In this document: positions 8,109 through 18,124 of the stretch, piece by piece
Layout: the number at the start of each line of letters is the position of its first letter
Position numbering within the stretch: the first letter of the stretch is position 1
Translations under genes and position numbers: made by a program
The notes under the pieces: model-generated
The model's input: the letters and a program-made list of their open reading frames with translations, nothing else
Database searches by the model: none
What the model was told of the DNA's origin: nothing
Source: Devosia sp.
GTDB lineage: Bacteria; Pseudomonadota; Alphaproteobacteria; Rhizobiales; Devosiaceae
NCBI GenBank assembly: GCA_028290665.1
Contig: JAQGJK010000023.1
Span: forward strand, 90,430-154,429
Direction: 5' to 3'
Length of the DNA stretch: 64,000 nucleotides

Positions 8109-9548
8109 ATGACTGTGTTTGAACACCTACGGCTCTTGGGGCTGGCGATCGTGGCGGCGCTGCTGCTCGCGTTCCCGACCTATGCCCAGGATGCGACGAC
8201 CCCGGCGGCCGATACCGTCGAAATGACCACTGCCGATCCCGCCATCGCCACCGGCGAAGCCGCGGCGGAAGATACTGCCCCTGAAGTGACGGCAACGGTC
8301 GATAAGGGCGATACCACCTGGATGCTGCTCTCGACCATCCTCGTCATCGCCATGACCATCCCGGGCCTCGCCCTGTTCTACGGCGGGCTGGTGCGCTCAA
8401 AGAACATGCTCAGCGTGCTGACGCAGGTGTTCGCGGGCTTCTGCATGATCGCCCTGCTGTGGGTGATCTATGGCTACTCGCTGGCCTTTAACGGGCCGAC
8501 CGAGGGCGGGTTATCGGCCTTCATCGGCGATTTCTCGAAGCTGTTCCTCGGCGGTGTCGATATCAACAGCACGGCGGCGACCTTCTCGGCCGGTGTCGAA
8601 ATCCCGGAACTAACGTTTATCGTGTTCCAGCTAACCTTCGCCGCCATCACCCCCGCCCTCATCATCGGCGCCATCGCCGAGCGGATGAAGTTCGGGGCCG
8701 TCATGCTGTTTATGGCGCTGTGGTTCACCTTCTCCTACCTGCCGATCGCCCACATGGTGTGGTTCTCGGGCGGTTACCTGTTCAACCTCGGCGCCTATGA
8801 TTTCGCCGGTGGTACCGTCGTTCACATCAACGCCGGTGTCGCGGGTCTCGTCGCTGCCATCGTGCTCGGGCCGCGCAAGGAGTTCATGAAGGAACCGATC
8901 CCGCCGCATAACCTCACCTTCACCTTCATCGGCGCCTGCCTGCTGTGGGTCGGCTGGTTCGGCTTCAACGCCGGCTCCAACCTCGAGGCCACCGGGCTTA
9001 CCGCCCAGGCCGTGCTCAACACCATCACTGCCCCCGCTGCGGCAGCGCTGGCCTGGGCCCTGGCTGAAAAGTTCAGCCGTGGTCATGCGTCGCTCCTCGG
9101 CGCGGCGTCCGGCGCGGTTGCCGGTCTCGTGGCGATCACCCCGGCGGCCGGCTTTGCCGGTTCGATGGGCTCGATCGTGCTCGGCGCGGTTGCCGGTCTC
9201 GTCTGCCTGTGGGCAGTCATCACGCTGAAGCCGATGCTGAAATATGACGACTCGCTCGACGTGTTCGGCATCCACGGCATCGGCGGTATCGTCGGCGCCC
9301 TTGGCACCGCGATCGTCGCCGCCCCCTCGCTCGGCGGCTATGCGCTGGGCGATCCGGCGGCCTACTCGATCGGCAGCCAGTTCTGGATCCAGCTCCAGGC
9401 TGTCGTCATCGCAGTGGTCTGGTCGGGCGTCGTGACCTTCGTCGCACTGATGATCGTCAAAGCCGTGATGGGTGGCCTTAGGGTTACCGAATCGGCCGAG
9501 AGCGATGGTCTCGATCTGTCGAGCCATGGCGAACGCGCCTACAACTAA
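8109..9548 (+). CDS. amtB: Ammonium transporter
   Basis: A 479-residue Amt/Mep/Rh channel. A signal peptide (LRLLGLAIVAALLLAFPTYAQ) and an acidic periplasmic extension of about 40 residues precede the channel core, which starts at DTTWMLLSTILV. Family motifs: LALFYGGLVRSKNMLS, the pore His region FSGGYLFNLGAYDFAGGTVVHINAG, and the second pore His in DDSLDVFGIHGIGGIVGALGTA. The core has eleven predicted membrane helices. It imports ammonium as part of the GlnK-controlled uptake system and is cotranscribed with glnK from the sigma54 promoter. Confidence 0.96.
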   Translation: MTVFEHLRLLGLAIVAALLLAFPTYAQDATTPAADTVEMTTADPAIATGEAAAEDTAPEVTATVDKGDTTWMLLSTILVIAMTIPGLALFYGGLVRSKNMLSVLTQVFAGFCMIALLWVIYGYSLAFNGPTEGGLSAFIGDFSKLFLGGVDINSTAATFSAGVEIPELTFIVFQLTFAAITPALIIGAIAERMKFGAVMLFMALWFTFSYLPIAHMVWFSGGYLFNLGAYDFAGGTVVHINAGVAGLVAAIVLGPRKEFMKEPIPPHNLTFTFIGACLLWVGWFGFNAGSNLEATGLTAQAVLNTITAPAAAALAWALAEKFSRGHASLLGAASGAVAGLVAITPAAGFAGSMGSIVLGAVAGLVCLWAVITLKPMLKYDDSLDVFGIHGIGGIVGALGTAIVAAPSLGGYALGDPAAYSIGSQFWIQLQAVVIAVVWSGVVTFVALMIVKAVMGGLRVTESAESDGLDLSSHGERAYN

Positions 9549-9584
9549 GGCTGAACCCAGCCACTAGGCCACAAAGCGGGCCAC

Positions 9585-9659
9585 CCCGGACGGCGACCTC
9601 CTCCCCGCCGTCCGGGAGCCCCAATCGGGGAGAGCGCGAACCCCTCGTCGCGCTCTCCC
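9585..9659 (+). other. Two strong consecutive hairpins after amtB
   Basis: Hairpin 1 (9585-9616) has 11-base arms CCCGGACGGCG / CGCCGTCCGGG. Hairpin 2 (9628-9659) has 12-base perfect arms GGGAGAGCGCGA / TCGCGCTCTCCC. Neither has a T-tract, so they are more likely transcript 3'-end stabilisers or repeat remnants than classic terminators. The 9549-10203 spacer holds no gene. Confidence 0.6.
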
Positions 9660-9772
9660 TGCCGACCCCGACCCGAGATTGGTCGCGGCGTGCAGCTCAT
9701 GTTCCTCTTGGCCCGCCACAGAGGCTTCCCACTCGCAAACCGCATGGGCTGCACACCCCGACCAGTGTTTTG

Positions 9773-9803
9773 AAACCGCCCCGCGCAAGCCGGGCGGTTT
9801 TTT
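9773..9803 (+). terminator. Rho-independent terminator of the glnK-amtB transcript
   Basis: Arms AAACCGCCC / GGGCGGTTT around a ten-base loop, followed directly by TTT. It lies 225 bases after the amtB stop, behind two other hairpins. Confidence 0.75.
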
Positions 9804-9851
9804 GCTGCCGGGTTGTTTCGAGGCGGGGGAGGAGTCACAGAGGAAAACCGC

Positions 9852-9955
9852 ACGTCATACCGGCGCAGGCCGGTACCCATCTTGAGGCGGGAAACGTCGC
9901 CACAGTGGTGGTGGCGAGGCATCAGGATGGATTGCGGCCTGCGCCGCAATGACGG
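9852..9955. repeat. REP/BIME-type palindromic repeat pair
   Basis: A left unit (9852-9886) with head GTCAT, palindrome CCGGC..GCCGG and tail CCCATCTTGAGG faces an inverted right unit (9920-9955) whose reverse complement has the same GTCAT head, a GCGGC..GCCGC palindrome and tail ATCCATCCTGATG. Two inverted units of this layout form a bacterial interspersed mosaic element. Confidence 0.6.
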
Positions 9956-10042
9956 GGTTGGGGTGGGCCTATGGGTACTTGGACCCGGCTCTGTGGACGG
10001 TGCAAGACGCCCACCCATCGAATGCCCCGCACCCCTCCCCGC

Positions 10043-10079
10043 CGTCATACCGGCGGAGGCCGGTAGCCGTCCTGAGGCC
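10043..10079. repeat. Single REP unit
   Basis: Head CCGTCATACCGGCGGAGGCC followed by GGTAGCCGTCCTGAGG; nearly the same as the left unit at 9852-9886, in direct orientation to it. Confidence 0.55.
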
Positions 10080-10115
10080 TGTCCACCTTCCACACCACTG
10101 CATTGCCCCATCGGG

Positions 10116-10134
10116 TTAGGCCAGGGTTAACCAT
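10116..10134 (+). promoter_or_regulatory. CtrA-like box upstream of ftsK
   Basis: TTAG, seven bases, TTAACCAT. Seven of the eight core positions match the alphaproteobacterial CtrA consensus TTAA-N7-TTAA, and the right half has the extended ACCAT. It lies 70 bases upstream of the ftsK start, a division gene plausibly under cell-cycle control. Confidence 0.45.
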
Positions 10135-10203
10135 GGAGCTCTAGGGTGGTGGTCAGTTCTGGGCGACCGATTCCCGGCCACCCGCTTCAGTTTGCGTGCG
10201 TTC

Positions 10204-12873
10204 ATGCCGACACGATCCATGCTCGATACCATTCGCCCCGATGCCGGCTCCAATGCCGGCCCCGGCATCGCCATCCGCATTCACATTCCATTGCGGCTGG
10301 TGGGGTTTGCCATCATCGGGCTCGTCGCCCTGGTGCTGCTGGCGTGTGCTTCGTGGTCGGTCGATGATCCGAGCTTTTCCTATGCCACGGCGAAGGCGCC
10401 GGCGAACTGGCTCGGGTTTCCCGGAGCGGCGATCGCCGATTTCGCCTTCCAAATCTTTGGCGTCGGCATCATCGTGCTGCTGATCCCGCCGGCGGTGTGG
10501 GGCTGGAATTTCGTCCGTCGCCGGGTGCCCGAGGCGATGGGTTTCCGGCTGGTCGCCTGGATCGGCGCGACGGTGCTGGCCACCGGTGCGCTGACTTTCG
10601 TCGCCATTCCGCAGAGCTGGCCGCTGCCGACCGGGCTCGGCGGGTTGATCGGCTCGGGCTTCTCGGCATTGGCGCGGACTGTCATCGGCGAAGAGCCGCA
10701 AGCGGTTACCGCGGCGATCTTTGCCATGCTGCTGGCCGTGCCGACGCTGGCGCTGTTCTGGATGGCGCTTGGGCTCAAACTCGTGCCTCCGGCCAAACCG
10801 GTCAAGACCCGGGCCAAGGCAGCTCCGACCGGCAAGGGCCGGCGCGAGCCGGTGTTCGAAGCCCCGGTCGAGGAAGAACCGGCCGAGCGCGAACCCAATC
10901 CGCTGGTCGGCATCGTCCTTGGCGCGGCGACGCATCTGGGCTTTACCGTATCGGGTGCGATCAGGCGCGCCATGCAGCGCCGGAAGGACAAGCTCGACGA
11001 TGTCGAGATGTGGCGCGAAGCCGCGGTCGAACCCGGTGTCGAGACCCGTCCAGCACCGCGTACTCCGTCTGCCGAACAGCCGCTGGTTGCCGATGTGCGC
11101 GAATTCTCGCGCCGCCATGTTCCGACCCCGCATGTCGAGCCAGTGCTCGAAGCCGACGCGCCTCGGGCCGATGCCAACGAAGACTTTTACCCCGAAGCCA
11201 GCGACGACGACTTCCTGCCCGATGCGTTGATCGATGTTGCCGCGAACCGTGGCGGACCGCGCCCGATCCAGACGACGCAGCCGACGCTCCGCGTGTCGCC
11301 GCCGTCGCGTCCCGTGCCTGCCGCCCGTTCCGAGTTGCCTCCGGTCTTTGCCCCGGAGGCAGGTGGGTTCGAATTGCCGCCGCTGACTCTCATGGCCGAA
11401 CCCAAGCATGGCGGCATTCCCGAGGAGCATCGGCCCGAGCGGCTTGAGGCGATGGCACGCAAGCTCGAATCCGTACTCGAGGACTTTGGCGTCAAGGGCG
11501 ACATCATCAATGTCCGCCCCGGTCCCGTGGTCACGCTGTTCGAACTCGAACCGGCGCCCGGCATCAAGTCGAGCCGCGTCATCGGGCTCGCCGACGATAT
11601 CGCCCGCTCGATGAGCGCCATCTCCGCCCGTGTCGCCGTGGTGCCCGGCCGCAATGCCATCGGCATCGAACTGCCGAACGAAACGCGCGAGACGGTGTAC
11701 CTGCGCGAAATGCTGGCTAGCGCCGATTTCGAGAAAATGAAGGGCAAGCTGCCGATCTGCCTCGGCAAGACCATCGGCGGCGAGCCGATCGTCGTCGATC
11801 TCGCCCGCATGCCGCATCTGCTGATCGCCGGCACCACCGGCTCGGGTAAATCGGTCGGTATCAACACCATGATCCTGTCGCTGCTGTACCGGATGACCCC
11901 GGAAGAGTGCCGGCTGATCATGATCGACCCGAAAATGCTCGAACTCTCGATCTATGACGGCATTCCGCATCTCCTGACCCCGGTGGTCACTGATCCGGGT
12001 AAGGCCGTCGTGGCGCTCAAATGGGCAGTCCGCGAGATGGAAGACCGCTATCGCAAGATGAGCAAGATCGGCGTCCGCAACATCGACGGCTTCAACCAGC
12101 GCGTCTCGGAAGCCAATGCCAAGGGCGAAATCATCACCCGCACCGTGCAGACCGGCTTTGATCGCGAAACCGGCGAGGCGATCTTCGAGAGCGAGGAATT
12201 CAACCTCGAACCGCTGCCCTATATCGTCATCATCGTCGACGAAATGGCCGACCTGATGATGGTTGCCGGCAAGGATATCGAAGGCGCCATCCAGCGCCTC
12301 GCCCAGATGGCCCGCGCCGCCGGTATCCACCTCGTCATGGCGACCCAGCGCCCCTCGGTCGACGTTATCACCGGCACCATCAAGGCCAATTTCCCGACCC
12401 GCATCTCCTTCCAGGTCACCTCCAAGATCGATTCGCGCACCATCCTCGGCGAACAGGGCGCTGAACAATTGCTCGGCAATGGCGACATGCTCTACATGGC
12501 CGGCGGCGGTCGCATCCGGCGCCTGCACGGGCCGTTCGTCGCCGATACCGAAGTCGAGGATATTGTCGCCCACCTCAAATCGCAGGGCTCACCGGATTAC
12601 CTCGATGCCATCACCGTCGAAGACGACGAAGATGGCGAGGCCGGCGGCGCCGAGTTTGGCATGGAGGAGGATACCGGCACCGGCGACGAGCTGTACGACA
12701 AGGCCGTGCACATCGTGCTGACCGACAAGAAAGTCTCGACCTCCTACATCCAGCGCCGTCTCGCGATCGGCTACAACAAGGCCGCGACACTGATCGAGCG
12801 CATGGAAAAGGAAGGCGTCATCTCCCGCGCCAACCACGCCGGCAAACGCGAAATCCTCATCGGCTCCGATTGA
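10204..12873 (+). CDS. ftsK: DNA translocase FtsK
   Basis: An 889-residue protein read from ATG 10204. Four membrane helices lie in the first 200 residues, then a charged and proline-rich linker (about 200-400), then the RecA-like motor: Walker [11 protein letters not shown] near residue 543, Walker [14 protein letters not shown] near 673. The last 65 residues form the winged-helix gamma domain ([20 protein letters not shown]) that reads KOPS. FtsK anchors at the septum and pumps the chromosome terminus so that XerCD can resolve dimers. The short linker is typical for this class. A CtrA-like box lies upstream. Confidence 0.95.
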   Translation: MPTRSMLDTIRPDAGSNAGPGIAIRIHIPLRLVGFAIIGLVALVLLACASWSVDDPSFSYATAKAPANWLGFPGAAIADFAFQIFGVGIIVLLIPPAVWGWNFVRRRVPEAMGFRLVAWIGATVLATGALTFVAIPQSWPLPTGLGGLIGSGFSALARTVIGEEPQAVTAAIFAMLLAVPTLALFWMALGLKLVPPAKPVKTRAKAAPTGKGRREPVFEAPVEEEPAEREPNPLVGIVLGAATHLGFTVSGAIRRAMQRRKDKLDDVEMWREAAVEPGVETRPAPRTPSAEQPLVADVREFSRRHVPTPHVEPVLEADAPRADANEDFYPEASDDDFLPDALIDVAANRGGPRPIQTTQPTLRVSPPSRPVPAARSELPPVFAPEAGGFELPPLTLMAEPKHGGIPEEHRPERLEAMARKLESVLEDFGVKGDIINVRPGPVVTLFELEPAPGIKSSRVIGLADDIARSMSAISARVAVVPGRNAIGIELPNETRETVYLREMLASADFEKMKGKLPICLGKTIGGEPIVVDLARMPHLLIAGTTGSGKSVGINTMILSLLYRMTPEECRLIMIDPKMLELSIYDGIPHLLTPVVTDPGKAVVALKWAVREMEDRYRKMSKIGVRNIDGFNQRVSEANAKGEIITRTVQTGFDRETGEAIFESEEFNLEPLPYIVIIVDEMADLMMVAGKDIEGAIQRLAQMARAAGIHLVMATQRPSVDVITGTIKANFPTRISFQVTSKIDSRTILGEQGAEQLLGNGDMLYMAGGGRIRRLHGPFVADTEVEDIVAHLKSQGSPDYLDAITVEDDEDGEAGGAEFGMEEDTGTGDELYDKAVHIVLTDKKVSTSYIQRRLAIGYNKAATLIERMEKEGVISRANHAGKREILIGSD

Positions 12874-12967
12874 TTTGCTACTTGGGCTGCTGGGTTTGGC
12901 TATGGCCGTGCCCAGGTGCCATGACCGGCTGACCGGGTGCAATGATCGGGTGACGTGACCGGGGGTG

Positions 12968-13819
12968 TCAGTCCTCGCGACGGATCCAGTCGAGGAGATA
13001 GCTGCCCCGGCCGGCATCGGACAGCACCTCGGCGAGCGCGGGCAACATCAGCTGCAGTTCCGCTTCGAGCGTGAAGGGCGGATTGACGAGGATCAGCCCC
13101 GAACCATGCAGCCGCGGTGGCGTCGACGGCGGCCGGATCGTCAACTCCACTCGCAACATGCGCGGGATCGCCGTCGCCTCGAGGGCATGGATGAAATCGT
13201 CGATCTCGGTCGGGTCCTTGATCGGGTACCACAGTGCAAACAGCCCCGCGGAAAACCGCCGGTGCGCCTTGGCGAGGCCCATCGCCAGCCGCTCGAATTC
13301 GCCGGGCAGCTCGAACGGCGGATCGACCAGCACCAGCCCGCGCTTTTCCTTGGGCGGCAGGAACGCCGGCAGCGCCAGCCAGCCATCGAGCAGCGTCGCC
13401 CTTGTCTGGATATCGCCGGCGAACAACACCGCCAGTTCGGAATATTCCTCGGGGTGCAGGTCGAGCGCCGACAGCCGATCCTGCGAGCGCAGCAGGCGGC
13501 GCACCAACAGCGGCGAGCCGGGATAGACGGTGACGCCGCCATTGGGATTTTCGCCGCGCACCACGTCGAGATACGGCGCCAGCAGATCATCGACCGCCGG
13601 CGGCAGATCGGCCGTCAGCAGCCGGGCGATGCCGTCGCGCCATTCGGGCGAACGTTCGCCCTCGCGGCTGAGCAGATCGTAGCGCCCGCGCCCGGCATGC
13701 GTATCGATCACCCGAAACGCCGCAGTCTTGCCCTTGAGGTAGGTGACCAGCCGCGCGAGGATGGCGTGCTTCATCACATCGGCGAAATTTCCGGCGTGGA
13801 AGCCGTGGCGGTAATTCAA
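12968..13819 (-). CDS. rlmJ: 23S rRNA (adenine(2030)-N6)-methyltransferase
   Basis: A 283-residue protein with the RlmJ start MNYRHGFHAGNFADVMKHA and the catalytic motif VLVDPPFELPGEFERL (DPPF variant of NPPY). SAM-binding residues are in FRVIDTHAGRGRYDL. It N6-methylates A2030 in 23S rRNA before ribosome assembly. It lies tail to tail with ftsK, 94 bases apart, with no obvious terminator. Confidence 0.9.
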   Translation of the reverse strand: MNYRHGFHAGNFADVMKHAILARLVTYLKGKTAAFRVIDTHAGRGRYDLLSREGERSPEWRDGIARLLTADLPPAVDDLLAPYLDVVRGENPNGGVTVYPGSPLLVRRLLRSQDRLSALDLHPEEYSELAVLFAGDIQTRATLLDGWLALPAFLPPKEKRGLVLVDPPFELPGEFERLAMGLAKAHRRFSAGLFALWYPIKDPTEIDDFIHALEATAIPRMLRVELTIRPPSTPPRLHGSGLILVNPPFTLEAELQLMLPALAEVLSDAGRGSYLLDWIRRED

Positions 13820-13832
13820 GACAAATCTCGCA

Positions 13833-14477
13833 TTAGTGCCGCGCCTGCGCCGTCAGGATGGTGATGGCAAACGCCGTGAAAATTCCTGCGAACGTCCAGT
13901 TCAGCGCCCGCTCGACCCATTTGCTGCGTTTGAAGGCCGCGACCAGCCAGTCGGCAGCAACTACCGTCAGGATGGCGAGCGGAATCGACAGCGCCACGAA
14001 CTCGAAACCGAGGAAGAACAGTTTGCCGGTGACCGCCGGATCATGGGCATCGACGAATTGCGGCAGGAAGGTCACGAAAAACAGCACCACCTTGGGGTTG
14101 AGCAGGTTGATTCCGACCCCCGTAGCATAGCTTTGTGCCAGCCTTGGCGGGCGCCGCGCCGCCTCGACAATGCGGAGGCCACCACCGTGGACGATCGCTT
14201 GATAGGCCAGCCATATCAGGTACACCGCGCCGGCAAGCTTGAGAGCGAGGAACGCCGCGGGTGCCGCGAGGATCAGTACGGAAATCCCCAGCGCCACCAG
14301 CGTCGTATGCACAAGGATGCCGGTCATCGCCCCGGCCGCCGCCGCGATGCCATGCGCACGGCCATAATTGATCGCCCGGCTCAGCTGCAGCGCCATGTCG
14401 GGGCCGGGGGTAATGGCAAGGATCACCGTCGCCAGTGCGAAGGCGAGGATGACTGGTGGGTCGGGAATGAACGGCAT
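13833..14477 (-). CDS. LysE/RhtB-family amino-acid exporter
   Basis: A 214-residue membrane protein read from ATG 14477 (MPFIPDPPVILAFALA); the longer upstream frame is rejected because it lacks membrane character and the family starts here. The LysE signature AITPGPDMALQLSRAINYG lies in the first helix pair, and six membrane segments can be counted. The family exports basic amino acids, homoserine or threonine. Cargo cannot be assigned. It ends 13 bases upstream of rlmJ on the same strand, so the two may be cotranscribed. Confidence 0.85.
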   Translation of the reverse strand: MPFIPDPPVILAFALATVILAITPGPDMALQLSRAINYGRAHGIAAAAGAMTGILVHTTLVALGISVLILAAPAAFLALKLAGAVYLIWLAYQAIVHGGGLRIVEAARRPPRLAQSYATGVGINLLNPKVVLFFVTFLPQFVDAHDPAVTGKLFFLGFEFVALSIPLAILTVVAADWLVAAFKRSKWVERALNWTFAGIFTAFAITILTAQARH

Positions 14478-14647
14478 CAGGGTGTCACGCCGCTGATGGG
14501 CCAGGAGTCGGGCAGGCTCGCCAGCGTCTGGCAGGTCATGTTTTCGCGGCTCCGAATGATGCGCCAGCAATTGCATGCAGCGCCGCGCTTGACTAGGGTG
14601 CGCGCCGCAATCCGGGGCGTTTGTCCCCTTCGCTGGACCACGGGCTC

Positions 14648-15868
14648 ATGACCAAAGACATCAAGAAAGTCGTCCTCGCCTATTCGGGCGGGCTCGATAC
14701 CTCGATCATCCTCAAATGGCTGCAGGAGCGCTATCAGTGCGAGGTGGTGACCTTCACCGCCGATCTCGGTCAGGGCGAGGAACTCGAGCCGGCGCGCCGG
14801 AAAGCCGAGATGATGGGGATCAAGGAAATCCACGTCGAGGATCTGCGCGAGGAATTCGTCCGCGATTTCGTGTTCCCAATGTTCCGTGCCAACACGGTCT
14901 ATGAGGGCCAGTATCTGCTCGGCACCTCGATCGCGCGGCCGCTAATCGCCAAGCGGCTGGTCGAGATCGCCGAGGAAACCGGGGCCGATGCGATTTCGCA
15001 TGGCGCCACCGGCAAGGGCAACGACCAAGTGCGGTTCGAACTGACGGCCAATGCGCTGAACCCGTCGCTGCGGGTCATCGCGCCGTGGCGGGAGTGGGAA
15101 TTACATTCGCGCACCAGCCTGATCGACTATGCCGAAAAGCACCAGATCCCGATCGCCAAGGACAAGCGCGGTGAAGCGCCGTTCTCGGTCGATGCGAACC
15201 TCCTCCACACCTCCTCGGAAGGCAAAGTGCTGGAAGACCCGGCGGAAATTGCACCCGACTATGTGTATCAGCGCACCGTGGCGCCCGAACTGGCGCCGGA
15301 CACGCCGGAGATCATCACGGTCGGCTTCGAGCGTGGCGACGCGGTTTCCGTAAATGGCGTCAGCCTCAGCCCGGCAATGCTGCTGACCGAACTCAACACG
15401 CTCGGCGGCAAGCACGGCGTCGGGCGGCTCGACCTGGTCGAAAACCGCTTCGTCGGGATGAAATCGCGCGGCATCTACGAGACCCCGGGCGGCACCATCC
15501 TGCTGGTAGCGCATCGCGGCATCGAATCGATCACGCTTGATCGCGGCGCGGCGCATCTCAAGGACGAGCTGATGCCGAGATATGCCGAGCTGATCTATAA
15601 TGGCTTCTGGTATGCGCCCGAGCGCGAAATGCTGCAGGCGCTGATCGACCGGAGCCAGGAATTCGTCACCGGCGACGTGACGGTCAAGCTCTACAAGGGC
15701 TCGGCCTCGGTGATCGCGCGGAGTTCGCCCTATTCGCTCTATTCGATGGACCTCGTGACCTTCGAGGAGGGCTCGGGCACGTATGACCATCACGATGCCG
15801 AGGGCTTCATCAAGCTCAACGGGCTGCGCCTCAAGACCTACGCAGCGCGCAACCGGAAGGCGAAATAG
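14648..15868 (+). CDS. argG: Argininosuccinate synthase
   Basis: A 406-residue enzyme read from ATG 14648. The N-type ATP pyrophosphatase P-loop [19 protein letters not shown] is at residues 6-25; further family motifs are [15 protein letters not shown] near 117 and APWREW near 150. It joins citrulline and aspartate using ATP, the penultimate step of arginine synthesis in the cytosol. Length and motifs are complete. Confidence 0.97.
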   Translation: MTKDIKKVVLAYSGGLDTSIILKWLQERYQCEVVTFTADLGQGEELEPARRKAEMMGIKEIHVEDLREEFVRDFVFPMFRANTVYEGQYLLGTSIARPLIAKRLVEIAEETGADAISHGATGKGNDQVRFELTANALNPSLRVIAPWREWELHSRTSLIDYAEKHQIPIAKDKRGEAPFSVDANLLHTSSEGKVLEDPAEIAPDYVYQRTVAPELAPDTPEIITVGFERGDAVSVNGVSLSPAMLLTELNTLGGKHGVGRLDLVENRFVGMKSRGIYETPGGTILLVAHRGIESITLDRGAAHLKDELMPRYAELIYNGFWYAPEREMLQALIDRSQEFVTGDVTVKLYKGSASVIARSSPYSLYSMDLVTFEEGSGTYDHHDAEGFIKLNGLRLKTYAARNRKAK

Positions 15869-15936
15869 GGAAGGGTGAAATCTGGGGCGGTCGAACTGTA
15901 CGATAGCGATCACAAGTTCGGCGAATGCGTAGGCGG

Positions 15937-15951
15937 TTAATGCGGAATTAA
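15937..15951 (+). promoter_or_regulatory. CtrA box upstream of the PAS-GGDEF-EAL gene
   Basis: TTAA, seven bases (TGCGGAA), TTAA, followed by C: an exact match to the CtrA consensus TTAA-N7-TTAA. It lies 57 bases before the start codon at 16009, a position fitting direct control of transcription. Confidence 0.6.
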
Positions 15952-16008
15952 CTCAGCCGCCCCTAACTTTGTCCGCGACTGCCATCCCATCCTACGGAGT
16001 GTTAGCGC

Positions 16009-18123
16009 GTGCAGTCCGATCCGGCTGGTCTGACCGGCATGGCAGAAACCCTGCTGCTCGATGCGGCACTCGAAAGCATTCCGTACGGCTTCTGCGTCTG
16101 GTCGCCGCAGTTCCGGCTGGTGATGTGGAACAAGCACTGGCGCGACATCTACGGCTTTCCGAGGTCGGCGATGAGGCGCGGGATGAGCCTCGAGGACGTC
16201 GTGGCGCTGTCGTCGCAGAACGGCAATCATTTCGACCAGAGCCCGGTCGAGTTCTATGAAAACTACACCGCCGAACTGCTGGCTAACCGCAGCGGCGCGC
16301 GGGTCAAATCCCGGGAAATCCTCAGCGGCGGCCGGATCATCGAAGCGGCGCAGGTGTTTTCGCCCGGGCTTGGCTGGGTGGTGACGCATGAGGACGTGAC
16401 CGAGGCGATCGCCGAGGCCGAGATCGTCCAACGGCGCAAGCGCGAACTCGAACGCCAGAACCTCCGGCTCGATGCGGCGGTCAACAATATCAGCCAGGGC
16501 CTGTGCATGTTCGACCTGCACGGGCGGCTGGTGATCTGCAACCAGCCCTACGCCAAGATCTACGGGTTGCCGGAGCGGCTGCTGCATCCCGGCACGCCGC
16601 TCGAGGACATCCTCGGGCATCTGTTCGATATCGGCATGTCCACCAGTGGTACGCGGGAGCAATATGTCGACTGGCGCCGCGAAGTGATCGAGCGGCGTGA
16701 ATTCGCGAAGAACGTGCACGAACTCGGTGGTCGCACCATCATGATGCAGCACCATCCGATGCAAGATGGCGGGTTCGTCTCGACCCATGAGGATGTCACC
16801 GAGCAGCGCCAGAACGAGGCGCGGATCCGGCATCTGGCGCGCCACGATGCGCTGACCGATCTGCCCAACCGCTCGCAGTTCCTCGATGCCATGGCGGCGT
16901 CCGAGGCGCTCCTGCAGCGCGGCGAACAGCTTGCCGTGCTGTGCATCGACCTCGACCGCTTCAAGGCGGTCAACGATACGCTCGGCCATGCCATCGGCGA
17001 TGAATTGCTGAAACAGGTGGCGGTGCGGCTGTGGGGCACGACGCGCGAAACCGACCTGCTGGCCCGCGTCGGCGGTGATGAGTTCAGCATGCTGCTGCGA
17101 CCGGTGACCGGGCCGCGCGATGCCGAAATCATTGCCGAGCGGATCATCAAGGTCATCGGCGCTCCGATCGAGATCCGCGGCCACAAGATCGATATCGGCG
17201 CCAGCGTCGGCATCGCCATGGCGCCCTCGGATGGCAACACGACCGATATTTTGATGAAGAACGCCGATCTGGCATTGTATCGGGCCAAGAACAACGGCCG
17301 CTCGACCTATCATTTCTTCGAGCCGGGCATGGATGCGGCGCTCGAACAGCGCCGCAGCATGGAGGCCGGGCTGCGGCAGGCGCTGGCGAAGCGCGAGTTG
17401 CGGCTGGTGTATCAGCCGCTGCTCGATCTCAAATGCAACCGCATTTCGTGTTTCGAGGCGTTGCTGCGCTGGGACTATGAAGGGCGCACCGTGTCGCCGG
17501 CCGAGTTCATTCCGATCGCCGAGGAAACCGGGTTGATCGTGCCGATCGGCGAATGGGTGTTGCGCGAGGCCTGTCGCACCGCTGCCCAGTGGCGCAGCGA
17601 CGTGCGCATCGCGGTCAATCTATCGCCGGCGCAATTCAAGCACCGCAGTCTTGGAGCGGTGGTCAAGGCGATCCTGCTCGAAACCGGCCTCGCGCCGACG
17701 CGGCTTGAACTCGAAATCACCGAATCCTTGTTGCTGCTCGACAGCGAGCAGACGCTGGCGACGCTGCACGAGTTCAGGGCCCTAGGGGTGCGCATCTCGA
17801 TGGACGATTTCGGCACCGGGTATTCGTCGCTGAGCTATCTGCGCAGCTTCCCGTTCGACAAGATCAAGATCGATCGCTCGTTCATGCGCGATCTCGATAC
17901 CCGCAGCGACAGCCTTGCCATCCTCAAGGCGATTATCAGTCTCGGTCACTCGCTCGGCATGTCGACGACTGCCGAAGGGATCGAAACCGAAGCCCAGCTG
18001 GCCGCCGTCCGCAGCCAGGGGTGTAACGAAATGCAGGGCTTCCTGTTTTCGCCGCCGCTCAAGCTCGCGGCGGTGCTGGAATTGCTGGAGAGCGAACAGC
18101 GGAGCCTGGCGCGGGTGGCATAG
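16009..18123 (+). CDS. PAS-PAS-GGDEF-EAL cyclic-di-GMP signalling protein
   Basis: A 704-residue protein (GTG 16009; ATG 16039 is an alternative start). Two PAS domains lie at about residues 10-130 and 150-265. The GGDEF domain has an intact RVGGDEF motif near 354, and the EAL domain has FEALLRW near 482 and DDFGTGYSS near 598, so both cyclase and phosphodiesterase activity are possible. There is no membrane segment, so it is cytosolic. It makes or degrades c-di-GMP, which controls motility and surface growth. An exact CtrA box upstream ties it to the cell cycle. It converges with the next gene with one base between the stops. Confidence 0.93.
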   Translation: MQSDPAGLTGMAETLLLDAALESIPYGFCVWSPQFRLVMWNKHWRDIYGFPRSAMRRGMSLEDVVALSSQNGNHFDQSPVEFYENYTAELLANRSGARVKSREILSGGRIIEAAQVFSPGLGWVVTHEDVTEAIAEAEIVQRRKRELERQNLRLDAAVNNISQGLCMFDLHGRLVICNQPYAKIYGLPERLLHPGTPLEDILGHLFDIGMSTSGTREQYVDWRREVIERREFAKNVHELGGRTIMMQHHPMQDGGFVSTHEDVTEQRQNEARIRHLARHDALTDLPNRSQFLDAMAASEALLQRGEQLAVLCIDLDRFKAVNDTLGHAIGDELLKQVAVRLWGTTRETDLLARVGGDEFSMLLRPVTGPRDAEIIAERIIKVIGAPIEIRGHKIDIGASVGIAMAPSDGNTTDILMKNADLALYRAKNNGRSTYHFFEPGMDAALEQRRSMEAGLRQALAKRELRLVYQPLLDLKCNRISCFEALLRWDYEGRTVSPAEFIPIAEETGLIVPIGEWVLREACRTAAQWRSDVRIAVNLSPAQFKHRSLGAVVKAILLETGLAPTRLELEITESLLLLDSEQTLATLHEFRALGVRISMDDFGTGYSSLSYLRSFPFDKIKIDRSFMRDLDTRSDSLAILKAIISLGHSLGMSTTAEGIETEAQLAAVRSQGCNEMQGFLFSPPLKLAAVLELLESEQRSLARVA

Positions 18124-18124
18124 G

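Noticed and set aside
8631..9527. 298-residue open frame on the minus strand
   Set aside because: Antisense shadow of amtB; repetitive charged composition, no RBS.
9852..10079. CRISPR-like array
   Set aside because: Units are palindromic, in mixed orientation and unevenly spaced, with no regular spacers and no cas genes.
10153..12573. 806-residue open frame on the minus strand
   Set aside because: Antisense to ftsK; its His/Asp/Arg-rich text is typical of the reverse frame of a high-GC gene, with no motifs.
15937..17313. 458-residue open frame on the minus strand
   Set aside because: Shadow of the PAS-GGDEF-EAL gene, whose domain motifs are all intact on the plus strand.
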